A model generated the notes under the pieces. That model did no database searches, was not told where the DNA came from, and was given only the letters and a program-made list of their open reading frames with translations. A stretch of DNA of 64,000 nucleotides, taken from positions 992,001 to 1,056,000 of the forward strand of contig NZ_PTLZ01000001.1 in the NCBI RefSeq assembly GCF_003293745.1. Direction: 5' to 3'. The translations under genes and the position numbers were made by a program. This stretch comes from Herminiimonas fonticola (lineage in GTDB: Bacteria; Pseudomonadota; Gammaproteobacteria; Burkholderiales; Burkholderiaceae_D). Below are positions 36,698-47,539 of the stretch, one piece after another (position 1 is the first letter of the stretch; every line of letters begins with the position of its first letter).

Positions 36698-37098
36698 CGT
36701 GACTCCGTCATGAATGATTTTGCGTGGCGGCCAGTATAAGGACTTCTCTGCGATTGCGAGATTTTCAGCAAGAACAACTACAAGCTAGCAGCAAAGACAT
36801 GGTAAAAAACGCGCATTTCGGGATGATGGCCGGATTTACACTATCCATGGCCGGATATGCGCGCAAGGTGGCCGAGTAACGGTCCGGCCTCGGCTTCACA
36901 TAAGCAGACTATTGCTTTATGATGACCGGAGAACCAGGAGACGATCTCGGCAAAAAGCGGAGAACTGTTTTTGACGAAGATGCATGTAGGAATTGGCCGC
37001 CAAGTATCGATTCCGGCCGTGGTCACCAATAGATATGCGGCTTCCAGAGATGGAGGCCGTTTTCATTTGCGACGGCACGAAATTAGCATGGAGTTGTG
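36698..37098. other. 400-base gap between the exporter and the AAA+ ATPase
   Basis: No gene is supported. Short copies of ATGGCCGGA occur near 36825 and 36846, and GC-rich partly symmetric segments follow. Two short leftward frames exist but lack family character. It should include the promoter of the AAA+ gene. Confidence 0.55.
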
Positions 37099-38724
37099 AT
37101 GGATTTTGAAATACCTGAATCATTGGTAACCGTATTGCTCGGTATGATAGAAGTCAACTCGCCACTGGCGAAACGGCTCAATGAGCATGGCGTTTGTCAC
37201 GGCAAAATGGTGGTGCCCAGCCACCTGTTCGATGCTGCAGCCCTGAATACCTTATACGATTTGTGCAAGGCGCAGGATGAGCGCGCGCTGATGTTTCAGA
37301 TGCTGGCGCAAGACAATATTCGCGGTGCGCCGCAAGCGCGCAAGATTCCTAGCCTGGATAAGCTGGTGCCAGGTCTGGCGGCCTATTTCTCGCGTGATGT
37401 AATCGACGGTTGGCTCTATAAACGCAATAAAGACGGCGTGTTATTGCCGTGGCTGATACATAGACTGCGCCACATCGTGCCCGATCAAGGCGCGCCGTAT
37501 GTCGTCATCGATCTGCTGGCAAACACCATGCAGGCTGCCAGCAAGGAAGCGTCGCCCGATCACCGCATGCGTCGCTCCGGCATGACCAATGCGATCGTCA
37601 TCAACGCCAACGATATTGCCAATCGCACGATTCCCGAACTGCTGATCGATCAGGGCTACTTCAAGGAGTGCGCCGAGTTCAAGCAGGAATACGAAGAGCA
37701 ATCCAAGCGCTTCCTCAAGTATCAGGCGCAATTTGGCGCGCAGTTTGTTGCGCGCAATTCAGCTTTTTACAATGACGAAAAATCCCGTTTCCATTTGATG
37801 CGCTTCAAGGATGGCGTCACTGCGAAATGTGTCAATGACGAAGAAAATCTGGATAGACGTTTTGAAATGAGCGCCGATCCGGAATTCTGGCGCGAGAGCG
37901 GTTTTGAAGTCGGATTCGAGAAAATCCCGCTGCACTGCTATCTGTATATGTTCCATCTGGAACTGCATCAGGACATCTGGGTGCACGTACAGAATCTGAC
38001 GGAATATCAATACAAGCCTGAACTGCGCGACAAATTGATTCTGCCCGACCATCATCGCGATCTGATCGACATCCTGACTGCCGATATGACGGTCTTGATG
38101 GAAGATATCGTAGAAGGCAAGTCCGGCGGCACCACGATTCTGTGCAAGGGTGCGCCTGGTCTGGGCAAGACGCTGACGGCAGAAGTGTATTCGGAAGTGG
38201 TCGGCAAGCCCTTGTATCGCGTGCATTCAGGTCAGCTAGGGATTACTGCCGCATCGGTGGAACAAAACCTGTCGCAGATCTTGCGCCGTGCTGCGCGCTG
38301 GGATGCGATCCTGTTGCTGGATGAAGCCGACGTCTACATCCGTTGCCGCGACAACGACTTGCAGCACAATGCAATCGTCGCTGAATTCCTGCGTACGCTG
38401 GAATACTTCAACGGTTTGCTGTTCATGACGACCAACCGTATTCAGGATGTCGACGATGCAATCCTGTCGCGCTGTATTGCGACGATACAGTATGAGACGC
38501 CATCGAAAGAAGATGCGATGCGCTTGTGGAAATCACTGGCAACGCAATTCAACATTGATCTGTCCGATGAATTGATTGATTCACTGAGCAACACTTATTC
38601 AAACTCGAGCGGTCGTGACATCAAGGAATTGCTGAAGCTCACTTCAAAATTCTGCAAGAGCAAAAAGATCCCGTTTTCTGAAGAAACCTTCAGACAGTGC
38701 GCGATGTTCCGTGGCATTAATTGA
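37099..38724 (+). CDS. Lone AAA+ ATPase with novel N-terminal region
   Basis: A 541-residue ATPase of unknown role. The first ~330 residues have no domain I can name and include YFSRDVIDGWLYKR and IHRLRHIVPDQG. A C-terminal classical-clade AAA domain follows: Walker A GAPGLGKT (351-358), Walker B LLLDEAD (Asp408/Glu409), sensor 1 Asn446 in MTTNR, probable arginine finger Arg458 in DDAILSRC, and SSGRDIKELLKL as sensor 2. All ATPase residues are intact, so it should hydrolyse ATP, probably as a ring remodelling a substrate bound by the N-terminal region. The ATG at 37099 has GGAG 5 bases upstream. No protease or adaptor gene is adjacent. Confidence 0.85.
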   Translation: MDFEIPESLVTVLLGMIEVNSPLAKRLNEHGVCHGKMVVPSHLFDAAALNTLYDLCKAQDERALMFQMLAQDNIRGAPQARKIPSLDKLVPGLAAYFSRDVIDGWLYKRNKDGVLLPWLIHRLRHIVPDQGAPYVVIDLLANTMQAASKEASPDHRMRRSGMTNAIVINANDIANRTIPELLIDQGYFKECAEFKQEYEEQSKRFLKYQAQFGAQFVARNSAFYNDEKSRFHLMRFKDGVTAKCVNDEENLDRRFEMSADPEFWRESGFEVGFEKIPLHCYLYMFHLELHQDIWVHVQNLTEYQYKPELRDKLILPDHHRDLIDILTADMTVLMEDIVEGKSGGTTILCKGAPGLGKTLTAEVYSEVVGKPLYRVHSGQLGITAASVEQNLSQILRRAARWDAILLLDEADVYIRCRDNDLQHNAIVAEFLRTLEYFNGLLFMTTNRIQDVDDAILSRCIATIQYETPSKEDAMRLWKSLATQFNIDLSDELIDSLSNTYSNSSGRDIKELLKLTSKFCKSKKIPFSEETFRQCAMFRGIN

Positions 38725-38728
38725 ACAT

Positions 38729-38757
38729 GTCTTGCATCGGCCCGGCCGATGCAAGAC
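38729..38757 (+). terminator. Hairpin after the AAA+ gene
   Basis: A 12-bp perfect stem (GTCTTGCATCGG / CCGATGCAAGAC) with a 5-base loop sits just past the stop. No T run follows, so it may act with Rho or stabilise the message. Confidence 0.6.
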
Positions 38758-38895
38758 TGTTGCGATCCTGGCCTTGATTTCGTTTGAAGAATAACAAGGC
38801 GAGCGTACTTATCCGTAGCGCCTCATTTCGAGGCAGTTCAAAAAACTTCTTTGAAATCAAGCGCTTTGATCGCTTAAACAAAGTTGCGCACAATG

Positions 38896-38904
38896 TTATC
38901 CACA
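38896..38904 (+). promoter_or_regulatory. DnaA-box-like sequence
   Basis: TTATCCACA, the full DnaA consensus, lies in the gap upstream of exbB. One isolated copy could be chance; dnaA/oriC genes are not present. Confidence 0.4.
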
Positions 38905-39088
38905 GAAAATGTGCACAAGCTGCATGCCACGCATTGCGTATAGGCGAAAGATTTTGCGAGAGCTGAACCGATGCCGGTTAACATGAAGGCTAGGCTGATG
39001 CTGAAGCTTGTTTAGCTATAACTTGCTCTCCCTGCGCCAAACCGTTACATTCTCCATCCATCACATTGAACCAAAGAAGGAGCTTACT

Positions 39089-39700
39089 TTGCTCGCCATT
39101 ATTCAAGCAGCAGGCTGGCCGATCTGGCTGTTGCTGATCGCTTCCGTTATTGCCCTGACCCTGATTATTGAACGTTCGATCTACTTGCGTCGCGTCCGTA
39201 TTTTGCCGCCCAAGCTGCTGGATGAAGTCGTTCGCGTTTATCACAACGGCAAAGTCGATGCGAATGTGGTCGCGACACTGGAACAGAATTCGCCACTCGG
39301 TCGCGTGCTGGCTTCAGGCTTGCGTAACGTCGATGCGCCGCGTGACGTGATGAAGGAATCGATAGAAGAAGCAGGGCGTGGTACGGCGCATGAACTGGAG
39401 CGCTTCCTGACTACGCTCGGTACGATAGCCACGCTGGCACCGTTGATGGGTTTGTTCGGCACCGTGGTCGGCATGATTGAAATTTTCGGTTCGCAAAATG
39501 CGACCGGCACTGGTGCCAATCCTACGCAACTGGCGCACGGTATTTCGATTGCGCTGTACAACACAGGTTTCGGTCTGGCGATTGCGATGCCATCGTTGGT
39601 GTTCTATAGACACTTCCGCGCGCTGGTCGATAGTTTCATCATCGATATGGAGCAGCAAGCTGTGAAGTTTGTCGACATCGTGCACAGCGCACGCAAGTAA
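39089..39700 (+). CDS. exbB: MotA/TolQ/ExbB proton-channel family protein
   Basis: A 203-residue inner-membrane protein with three hydrophobic segments. The opening IIQAAGWPIWLLLIASVIAL and the channel block TTLGTIATLAPLMGLFGTVVGMIEIF are diagnostic. It pairs with the ExbD-like protein to energise an outer-membrane process. The start is a TTG at 39089, chosen because AAGGAG lies 6 bases upstream and the homologous proteins start here; a longer frame exists to 39008. ExbD follows 28 bases downstream. No TonB gene is adjacent. Confidence 0.92.
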   Translation: MLAIIQAAGWPIWLLLIASVIALTLIIERSIYLRRVRILPPKLLDEVVRVYHNGKVDANVVATLEQNSPLGRVLASGLRNVDAPRDVMKESIEEAGRGTAHELERFLTTLGTIATLAPLMGLFGTVVGMIEIFGSQNATGTGANPTQLAHGISIALYNTGFGLAIAMPSLVFYRHFRALVDSFIIDMEQQAVKFVDIVHSARK

Positions 39701-39728
39701 GCAAATAACGACCTGAAAGAAACGCCTC

Positions 39729-40163
39729 ATGAATTTTCGCAAAGGGCAGGGTCGCGAAGATCCCGAAATCAATCTGATCGCCTTCATCGACGTCTTGTTG
39801 GTGATCCTGATTTTTCTGATGGTCTCGACCAGCTACAGCAAGTTCACCGCGCTGCAAATCACCTTGCCTACCGCCGATGCGGAAAAAGCGATGGAGCGGC
39901 CGTTTGAAATCAGCGTCATCGTTGATGCACAAAATCGTTACGCGGTTAATAACACGCGTGTTGCAGTACAAAACCCGGAAGCGCTGGCAGCCGAATTGAC
40001 TGCGGCCGCGGCAGCTTCAGGTAAAGCCAATGTTGATCCTGTCGTGATCATTGCAGCAGAAGCTACCGCCACGCACCAAGCCGTGATCAATGTATTGGAA
40101 GCGGCACGTATTGCGGGTTATTCCAAAGTCACATTCGCAGCACAAACCAGCGGTAAAAAATAA
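39729..40163 (+). CDS. exbD: ExbD/TolR-family biopolymer transport protein
   Basis: A 144-residue protein with a short cytoplasmic start, one membrane helix (INLIAFIDVLLVILIFLMV, including the conserved Asp of the proton path) and a periplasmic domain. It works with ExbB as a stator-like proton channel. The periplasmic end ends AGYSKVTFAAQ, as in the family. LpxK follows 85 bases downstream. Confidence 0.93.
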   Translation: MNFRKGQGREDPEINLIAFIDVLLVILIFLMVSTSYSKFTALQITLPTADAEKAMERPFEISVIVDAQNRYAVNNTRVAVQNPEALAAELTAAAAASGKANVDPVVIIAAEATATHQAVINVLEAARIAGYSKVTFAAQTSGKK

Positions 40164-40248
40164 GTTTTATTCCAAAATAGATTCCCGGCGCTGAGTCTTT
40201 GACGGCAGCGTTTTTCCTGCAACTTCTTTCATACACGGAAACTAGCCC

Positions 40249-41313
40249 TTGGCCCTGGAACGTTCCACTCTAGAAGATTTCCTGACGCGAACTTGGACGC
40301 ACCGCGGCTGGTCTGCGCGCATGCTGTTGCCTATCTCGGGCTTGTTTGGCGCGTTGGCTGGTTTGCGCCGATGGTCGTATCGCGCTGGCTTTTTCAAAGC
40401 GCAGCGCATTCCTGTGCCGGTGATTGTGGTCGGCAATATCTTTGTTGGCGGAACCGGTAAAACACCGTTGACGATCTGGCTGGTACAAACCTTGCGGCAG
40501 GCTGGTTATACGCCAGGCGTGATTTCGCGCGGTTATGGTGGCAAGAATTCATTGCCGCAGGAAGTGACGGCTTCGTCGCTGGCAAAAGATGTCGGCGACG
40601 AACCCTTGCTGATTATGTACAGAGCGCAGTGCCCGGTGGTGGTGGGGCGTGACCGCATCGCTGCTGCGACTGCCTTGCTGGCTGCGCATCCGCAAGTCGA
40701 TGTGATTGTTTCCGACGATGGTTTGCAGCATTACCGTTTGGCGCGCGATATCGAGATCGTCCTGTTTGATGCGCGTGGCGTGGGTAATGGCTGGTTGTTG
40801 CCGGCCGGCCCTTTGCGCGAACCGGCCTCGCGCCGTCGTGACTTCACCGTACTGAACGGTTCTGCTGAAAAAACGCCGATGCAGGAAGAAGTTTTTCAAA
40901 TGCATTTGTCGGGTGTGATGGCCGAACCACTGGCGTCGTCCAGCACCGAGGAAGGCCACGCCTTGTCGCGTGCACTGCGTTCGTTTTCGGCGACGACTAC
41001 CGGTTTTTCTCCGGCGCGCATTCTGGCGGCAGCCGGGATAGGTAATCCTGGTCGATTTTTTACGCAGTTGAGCGATGCCGGCTTGCAGTTCGACGAGATG
41101 CCTTTGCCGGATCATTACGACTACTTTGATAACCCGTTTGCCGATGCTGCTGCCGACGTGATCCTGATCACGGAAAAGGATGCAGTAAAATGTCGGCAGA
41201 ATGATGCAATAAGAAACGACCCGCGTATCTGGGTCGTACCCGTAACGGCGCATCTCGATCGCCCGTTTGCCCAAAGAATTGTGGAGAAACTCCGTGGACA
41301 CTCGCCTGCTTGA
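40249..41313 (+). CDS. lpxK: Tetraacyldisaccharide 4'-kinase LpxK
   Basis: Inner-membrane-associated kinase (354 residues) that phosphorylates the lipid A disaccharide at the 4' position. The P-loop is [15 protein letters not shown]. Family segments are [32 protein letters not shown], and [25 protein letters not shown]. Near the end, [10 protein letters not shown] is followed by LITEKDAVK. The start is a TTG at 40249 with only a GGA upstream; this is the least certain point. It overlaps the downstream Trm112 gene by 20 bases. Confidence 0.95.
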   Translation: MALERSTLEDFLTRTWTHRGWSARMLLPISGLFGALAGLRRWSYRAGFFKAQRIPVPVIVVGNIFVGGTGKTPLTIWLVQTLRQAGYTPGVISRGYGGKNSLPQEVTASSLAKDVGDEPLLIMYRAQCPVVVGRDRIAAATALLAAHPQVDVIVSDDGLQHYRLARDIEIVLFDARGVGNGWLLPAGPLREPASRRRDFTVLNGSAEKTPMQEEVFQMHLSGVMAEPLASSSTEEGHALSRALRSFSATTTGFSPARILAAAGIGNPGRFFTQLSDAGLQFDEMPLPDHYDYFDNPFADAAADVILITEKDAVKCRQNDAIRNDPRIWVVPVTAHLDRPFAQRIVEKLRGHSPA

Positions 41314-41476
41314 TATTCTGGTTTGCCCGATTTGCAAAGGGCCGCTGGAGCACGATAAAAAAGCGCAAGAACTGATTTGCAAGGCCGATAAACTCGCTTA
41401 CCCGATACGTGATGGCATCCCTATCATGTGGGCTGACCAAGCGCGCGATTTGCAAGCCGCACCTTCAGCCGGCTAA
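41294..41476 (+). CDS. Trm112-family small zinc protein
   Basis: A 60-residue Trm112/YcaR family protein ([20 protein letters not shown]). The CPIC pair and the tail [12 protein letters not shown] are characteristic; the second Cys pair common in some members is reduced to one Cys (LICK). The GTG at 41294 has GGAG 7 bases upstream and overlaps the lpxK end. In proteobacteria this gene commonly lies between lpxK and kdsB; its function there is unresolved. Confidence 0.9.
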   Translation: MDTRLLDILVCPICKGPLEHDKKAQELICKADKLAYPIRDGIPIMWADQARDLQAAPSAG

Positions 41477-41505
41477 GGCCGGTTGCGCTATTCCGGAATC
41501 CGCTG

Positions 41506-42258
41506 ATGTCCTTCACCGTCATTATTCCTGCCCGTCTCGCTTCCACACGCTTACCGAATAAACCGCTGGCGGATCTGGGCGGCAAGCCGATGATCGTACG
41601 CGTGGCTGAGCGCGCGATGCAATCCGGTGCCGCACAAGTCATTGTGGCGACCGATCACGCCGATATTTTTGCGGCATGTACGCACAACAATATCGCGGTG
41701 CAAATGACACGTGCGGATCATCCGTCCGGTACCGACCGCATTGCGGAAGTGGCAGCTGCACTTGGTTTGTCTGACGATACGGTGGTGGTCAATGTACAGG
41801 GCGATGAGCCACTGATAGATCCATCGCTGATTGCAGCGACTGCGCGTTTGATTGCGCATGATGTGCCGATGGCGACTGCGGCGCATGCAATAGCCGACAT
41901 GGCTGAAGCATTTAATCCGAATGTGGTGAAAGTAGTGTTGGATAAATCGGGGCGCGCACTTTATTTTTCGCGGGCGACGATTCCATGGCATCGCGATGGT
42001 TTTGCGCAGAGCAAGGAAGTTATGCCGGCTGCTTACGCGCCGTTACGTCATATCGGCTTGTACGCTTACCGCAATGATTTCCTGCAGTCCTATCCGCAAC
42101 TGGCGGTTTCGCCGCTGGAACAAGTTGAAGCCTTGGAGCAATTACGTGTGTTGTGGCATGGTGTTCCGATCGCGGTACACGTTACGCCGCATGCGCCTGC
42201 AGCGGGTGTGGATACGCCGGAAGACCTGCAACGCGTACGTCGTTATTTCGGCCAATAA
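41506..42258 (+). CDS. kdsB: 3-deoxy-manno-octulosonate cytidylyltransferase
   Basis: Cytoplasmic CMP-Kdo synthetase, 250 residues. The N-terminal nucleotide motif [25 protein letters not shown] is diagnostic, with [14 protein letters not shown] in the middle and [11 protein letters not shown] near the end. It supplies activated Kdo for the lipopolysaccharide core. It lies 29 bases after the Trm112 gene in the lpxK operon. Confidence 0.96.
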   Translation: MSFTVIIPARLASTRLPNKPLADLGGKPMIVRVAERAMQSGAAQVIVATDHADIFAACTHNNIAVQMTRADHPSGTDRIAEVAAALGLSDDTVVVNVQGDEPLIDPSLIAATARLIAHDVPMATAAHAIADMAEAFNPNVVKVVLDKSGRALYFSRATIPWHRDGFAQSKEVMPAAYAPLRHIGLYAYRNDFLQSYPQLAVSPLEQVEALEQLRVLWHGVPIAVHVTPHAPAAGVDTPEDLQRVRRYFGQ

Positions 42259-42300
42259 TTGCAGCGGATGTTGCATCGCAATAAACGCAAAGCATCGATT

Positions 42301-42309
42301 TGATATAAT
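42301..42309 (+). promoter_or_regulatory. Extended -10 promoter element for adk
   Basis: TGATATAAT matches the extended -10 (TGnTATAAT) and lies 115 bases before the adk ATG. No clear -35 is seen, as is usual for extended -10 promoters. It suggests adk has its own promoter besides any read-through from kdsB. Confidence 0.55.
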
Positions 42310-42352
42310 TTTGTGGTAAGTTTCGTGCAAAGTTCATAGCTTATATCTATAG

Positions 42353-43081
<729 letters not shown>

Positions 43082-43085
43082 AAAT

Positions 43086-43108
43086 AAAGCGGACCATGTG
43101 TCCGCTTT
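43086..43108 (+). terminator. adk terminator
   Basis: A 9-bp stem (AAAGCGGAC / GTCCGCTTT) with a 5-base loop and a following T run, starting 4 bases past the stop. Confidence 0.88.
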
Positions 43109-43342
43109 TTTCATGCCCATGCAATAGCGCGTGCATTAGTTTCGCATTACTTGTCCTTGCTCTCGTATCGCTATAGCATGAAGACATATTGATGGCAGCA
43201 TCAGACTCAGCCAGCCCTGGCATCCAACAATAAAAAGGGCGACGGAAAGTTTTGCAGTACGCAGTTCGGAGGACATTTTTTAATGTCTGTCGTAAATGTC
43301 GTAGTGGTTAACTAAGTCGTTAAAAAAATTGGAGGAGTCGAT

Positions 43343-45493
43343 ATGGCATCAAGCATTTGGTTCGCCATTGCATGCGGCGTCATTGCCGTCATCTATGGTC
43401 TGATCTCGCGTAGCTGGATCCTGAAGCAGGATGCCGGCAATCCCATCATGCAGGAAATCGCCAGCGCGATTCAACAAGGCGCAGCCGCCTATCTGGCGCG
43501 GCAATACCGCACGATTGCGATCGTTGGTGTTGTCTTATTCATCATCATTGCCATTGTGCCGGGCCTAGGCTTGAAAACTGCTGTCGGATTTCTGATAGGC
43601 GCAGTGCTGTCCGGCGCTTGCGGTTTTATTGGCATGAATGTGTCGGTGCGTGCCAATGTACGTACTGCGCAAGCCGCCACCAAAGGCATGAACGAGGCAC
43701 TCGATGTCGCATTCAAGGGCGGTGCTATTACCGGCATGCTGGTGGTTGGATTAGGTTTGCTAGGCGTCACGATTTTTTATGTCTATCTGATTACTTACGG
43801 CGCAGGCAATGCGGCGACCTTGCACGATGCGATCACGCCTTTGATCGGTCTGGCGTTTGGTGCATCGCTGATTTCCATTTTTGCGCGGCTCGGTGGCGGC
43901 ATTTTTACCAAAGGTGCTGACGTTGGTGCCGATCTGGTAGGCAAAGTCGAAGCGGGCATTCCGGAAGACGATCCACGCAATCCTGCGGTGATTGCCGATA
44001 ACGTAGGCGACAACGTAGGCGATTGCGCCGGCATGGCGGCAGATTTGTTCGAGACTTATGTCGTCACGCTGATCGCCACAATGTTGCTCGGCTCGCTGAT
44101 GTTGAAAGGGATGGAATTGCAGGCGGCAATTTATCCCTTGTTGCTGGGCGGTGTATCTATCCTCGCATCCATCATCGGTTGCACTATGGTGAAAGCTAGG
44201 CCTGGCAAAAAAATCATGTCGGCTTTGTACACCGGTCTATGGTGGGCCGCGATTTTGTCCTTGATCGGTTTTGCGATTGTGACGTGGATAGTCATGCCAC
44301 CTGAATTGCGCGTTGCGATGATGGGCTCTGCCATTGTTGGTATCGTGTTGACCGGCCTGATGGTCTACATCACCGAGTACTACACCGGTACCGATTTCAA
44401 ACCTGTGCAGCATGTGGCGCAGGCATCGACGACTGGTCATGGCACCAACATCATCGCCGGCCTCGGCGTGTCTATGCGTTCTACTGCATGGCCAGTGGTA
44501 TCGGTATGCGCCGCGATCCTGGCGTCGTACTGGCTCGGTGGTTTATACGGTATTGCGATTGCGGCGACGTCGATGCTGTCTATGGCCGGCATCATTGTCG
44601 CGCTGGATGCGTATGGGCCGATTACCGATAACGCCGGTGGTATCGCAGAAATGTCCGGCATGCCGGAATCTGTGCGTGCGATTACCGATCCGCTGGATGC
44701 AGTCGGCAATACAACCAAGGCGGTGACCAAAGGATATGCAATCGGCTCGGCCGGCTTGGCTGCGCTGGTGCTGTTTGCCGATTACACGCATGCGCTGGAT
44801 TCGGTCGGCAGGAGTACCTCGTTCGACTTGTCGAATCCGCTGGTGATCGTCGGCCTGTTCATCGGCGGCCTGATTCCCTATCTGTTCGGTGCGATGGCGA
44901 TGGAAGCGGTAGGGCGCGCGGCCGGTGCCGTGGTGATAGAAGTGCGCCGCCAGTTCCGCGACATCAAAGGCATCATGGATGGTAGCGGCAAGCCGGAGTA
45001 CGACAAGGCTGTCGATATGCTGACGACCGCGGCGATCAAGGAAATGATTATTCCATCCTTGTTGCCGGTAGTGATACCGATTCTGGTCGGCATGATACTC
45101 GGGCCAGCGGCGCTAGGCGGCTTGTTGATGGGCGCAATCGTCACAGGTATCTTTGTGGCAATCTCGATGACTACCGGCGGTGGCGCCTGGGACAATGCAA
45201 AAAAATACATTGAAGACGGCCATCACGGTGGCAAGGGTTCCGACGCACACAAGGCAGCGGTAACCGGCGATACCGTGGGCGATCCATACAAGGATACTGC
45301 AGGCCCGGCGGTGAATCCCTTGATCAAGATCATCAACATCGTGGCCTTGCTGATCGTGCCCTTGTTACCTGCGGCTGGTTTGCAGGTTGTCGCACAACCT
45401 ATCAGCACGACGGAGGTGACGATAGTTCAACCTGCGACGACGATAGTCGTGCCATTCAAGGAACTCGTCATCCCCGTACCGGGAAAACCTTAG
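43343..45493 (+). CDS. hppA: K+-independent membrane H+-translocating pyrophosphatase
   Basis: A 716-residue pump using PPi hydrolysis to move protons across the inner membrane. The catalytic block is [43 protein letters not shown]. The K+-control segment reads [16 protein letters not shown]; Lys in the place usually held by Ala indicates a K+-independent enzyme. It has about 16 membrane segments. After the conserved end ([15 protein letters not shown]) there is a ~37-residue tail rich in Val, Pro and Thr that the family usually lacks. Confidence 0.95.
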   Translation: MASSIWFAIACGVIAVIYGLISRSWILKQDAGNPIMQEIASAIQQGAAAYLARQYRTIAIVGVVLFIIIAIVPGLGLKTAVGFLIGAVLSGACGFIGMNVSVRANVRTAQAATKGMNEALDVAFKGGAITGMLVVGLGLLGVTIFYVYLITYGAGNAATLHDAITPLIGLAFGASLISIFARLGGGIFTKGADVGADLVGKVEAGIPEDDPRNPAVIADNVGDNVGDCAGMAADLFETYVVTLIATMLLGSLMLKGMELQAAIYPLLLGGVSILASIIGCTMVKARPGKKIMSALYTGLWWAAILSLIGFAIVTWIVMPPELRVAMMGSAIVGIVLTGLMVYITEYYTGTDFKPVQHVAQASTTGHGTNIIAGLGVSMRSTAWPVVSVCAAILASYWLGGLYGIAIAATSMLSMAGIIVALDAYGPITDNAGGIAEMSGMPESVRAITDPLDAVGNTTKAVTKGYAIGSAGLAALVLFADYTHALDSVGRSTSFDLSNPLVIVGLFIGGLIPYLFGAMAMEAVGRAAGAVVIEVRRQFRDIKGIMDGSGKPEYDKAVDMLTTAAIKEMIIPSLLPVVIPILVGMILGPAALGGLLMGAIVTGIFVAISMTTGGGAWDNAKKYIEDGHHGGKGSDAHKAAVTGDTVGDPYKDTAGPAVNPLIKIINIVALLIVPLLPAAGLQVVAQPISTTEVTIVQPATTIVVPFKELVIPVPGKP

Positions 45494-45513
45494 TCCGGCT
45501 GGTAATGAAAAAT

Positions 45514-45541
45514 AAAAAAGGCAGCTGCGGCTGCCTTTTTT
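45514..45541 (+). terminator. hppA terminator
   Basis: A 12-bp perfect stem (AAAAAAGGCAGC / GCTGCCTTTTTT) with a TGCG loop, 20 bases past the stop. Confidence 0.9.
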
Positions 45542-45662
45542 ATTGCTCGAAATATTCCTTATTCATCATTGCTCAGAAGCTTTGCACTTCACCGCGCGAC
45601 AGCAGAACGCAAGCGGTTTACACTGGGCCGGCTTGCCCCTGTTTTTACCGATGGAATCCTGC

Positions 45663-47453
45663 ATGATTAAATCACCGCTTATCGCATCTCTCTCTGCTCT
45701 TTTGCTCACAAGCTTGCTGGCCGGTTGCAGCAGTGCGCCGATCAGCAGCAAGCCTGTTCCTATCGAACCGGAAGGCAGTAGCGGTTACACCGAAAAGAGT
45801 GGCTGGATCGCGCATCGCTTCATGGTGGCGGCGGCGAATCCGCTCGCGGTCGATGCCGGTTATCAAATGCTGAAGGCCGGCGGTTCTGCATTGGATGCAG
45901 CGATTGCAACGCAAATGGTATTGGGGCTGGTTGAACCGCAATCGTCAGGCATAGGTGGCGGTGCGTTCATGCTGTATTTCGACGGTGCAAAGATCGATTC
46001 ATTCGACGGTCGTGAAACGGCGCCGGCCAGCGCCGATGAAAAATTATTTTTAAAGCCTGATGGCAAGGTAATGCCTTTTCATGAAGCGGTAGTTGGCGGA
46101 CGTTCGGTTGGCGTGCCTGGCGTATTACGCATGCTGGAGCTGGCGCACAAGCAATACGGCAAGCTGCCATGGCATGTTTTGTTTGAACCGGCGATACGGC
46201 TTGCGCGTGATGGTTTTTCTGTCAGTCCACGGTTGGCAATTTTGCTGGAATCCGAAACCTATTTGAAAACCGATCCGGCAGCGGCCGCCTATTTCTATGA
46301 TGCGCAGGGCAAGTCCCGGCCGGTAGGTTACCTGTTAAAGAATCCTGCACTTGCCGCAACCCTGCAGAAAATTGCAACAGAAGGTGCTGATGCTTTTTAT
46401 ACGGGAAAGATCGCGCAAGACATTGCACGCAAGGTGAGGCAGCATCCGACCAATCCCGGTGGTTTGACGGTGCAGGATCTGGCCGGCTATAAGGCAAAAA
46501 CGCGCACGGTGGTTTGCAGCGACTATCGCGCATGGACGGTATGCGGCATGCCGCCGCCTTCATCCGGAGGCATTGCGATTGCGCAGATGCTGGGTATGCT
46601 GGAAACGAAAAACATGCAGGCACTCGCACCTGTCGATGGTGTATTGAATGCGGAAGCCGTGCATCTGTTTACCGAAGCAGGACGCTTGGCTTATGCCGAC
46701 CGCAATCGTTATATCGCCGATCCCGATTTTGTTCCACTGCCGAAGGATGGTGTGCGTGCGCTACTGGATAAAAAATATCTGACCCAGCGCGCAGCATTGA
46801 TAGGTGAAAAATCGATGGGCCGCGCAAGTGCCGGTATGCCATTCACGCAGCAGCTTGCGTGGGGCACGGATGCTTCGCCGGAACTTCCATCGACCTCGCA
46901 TATTTCTATCGTCGATGACAAGGGCAATGCATTGGCGATGACGACCACGATAGAAAACGGTTTCGGCTCGCGTCAGATGGTCGATGGTTTTTTACTGAAT
47001 AATGAATTGACGGATTTCTCCGCTGAAGCAGTTGATGCTGATGGTCCGATCGCTAATCGTGTGCAGCCCGGCAAGCGGCCGCGTAGTTCGATGTCACCGA
47101 CGCTGGTGTTTGAAAAAGGCACCAAGAAACTGGTGCTGTCGCTAGGTTCTCCCGGCGGCTCTGCCATCATCAACTATGCCAGCAAGACTTTAGTAGGAAT
47201 GATGGACTGGGGACTGAATGTGCAGCAGGCGATCAATCTACCGAATATAGGCAGCCGCAACGGTCCGACCGAACTGGAGCAAGGGCGCGTGTCAGATACA
47301 TTGATTACGCAACTCAAAGCCAAAGGCCATGAAGTGCAGGTGATGGAACAGACCTCGGGTTTGCACGGCATCATGCGTTTATCCGTGCATGGCGAAGAAG
47401 TCTGGTTTGGTGCTGCAGATCCTCGACGCGAAGGCATTGCCAAAGGGGATTGA
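45663..47453 (+). CDS. ggt: Gamma-glutamyltransferase lipoprotein
   Basis: A 596-residue enzyme that cleaves or transfers the gamma-glutamyl group of glutathione. A lipobox LLAGC (Cys22) indicates membrane anchoring, unlike the soluble E. coli enzyme. It is made as a precursor; the self-processing nucleophile is Thr411 in PSTSHISIVD. Other motifs are SGIGGGAFMLYFDG with FDGRETAP, and LSLGSPGGSAIINY. The start at 45663 opens the signal peptide; the longer frame has no ribosome site. The patatin gene follows 86 bases downstream. Confidence 0.94.
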   Translation: MIKSPLIASLSALLLTSLLAGCSSAPISSKPVPIEPEGSSGYTEKSGWIAHRFMVAAANPLAVDAGYQMLKAGGSALDAAIATQMVLGLVEPQSSGIGGGAFMLYFDGAKIDSFDGRETAPASADEKLFLKPDGKVMPFHEAVVGGRSVGVPGVLRMLELAHKQYGKLPWHVLFEPAIRLARDGFSVSPRLAILLESETYLKTDPAAAAYFYDAQGKSRPVGYLLKNPALAATLQKIATEGADAFYTGKIAQDIARKVRQHPTNPGGLTVQDLAGYKAKTRTVVCSDYRAWTVCGMPPPSSGGIAIAQMLGMLETKNMQALAPVDGVLNAEAVHLFTEAGRLAYADRNRYIADPDFVPLPKDGVRALLDKKYLTQRAALIGEKSMGRASAGMPFTQQLAWGTDASPELPSTSHISIVDDKGNALAMTTTIENGFGSRQMVDGFLLNNELTDFSAEAVDADGPIANRVQPGKRPRSSMSPTLVFEKGTKKLVLSLGSPGGSAIINYASKTLVGMMDWGLNVQQAINLPNIGSRNGPTELEQGRVSDTLITQLKAKGHEVQVMEQTSGLHGIMRLSVHGEEVWFGAADPRREGIAKGD

Positions 47454-47539
47454 CGCTGTGCTGAAAAGTCGGTTTGTCGATCGCTATAGCAGCAAGCTTG
47501 AGACTTGCTCGAAACATCAAACACCCTAATAATTGGTTT

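Larger units (their letters stand above)
38725..39088. other. 364-base gap with hairpin and DnaA-box-like site
   Basis: No accepted gene. It holds a hairpin at 38729-38757, a consensus DnaA-box sequence at 38896-38904, and the leader of exbB. A 60-codon frame at 38784 is judged spurious. Confidence 0.6.

Noticed and set aside
36841-37123. Two overlapping leftward frames before the AAA+ gene that could be a frameshifted gene
   Set aside because: Neither has a recognisable domain or ribosome site, and joining them gives no known family.
38784-38966. 60-codon rightward frame between the AAA+ and exbB genes
   Set aside because: No ribosome site, basic low-information sequence, and it spans the DnaA-box-like site.
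45543-45662. N-terminal extension of gamma-glutamyltransferase
   Set aside because: It has no ribosome site and would bury the lipoprotein signal; the start at 45663 gives a proper lipobox.
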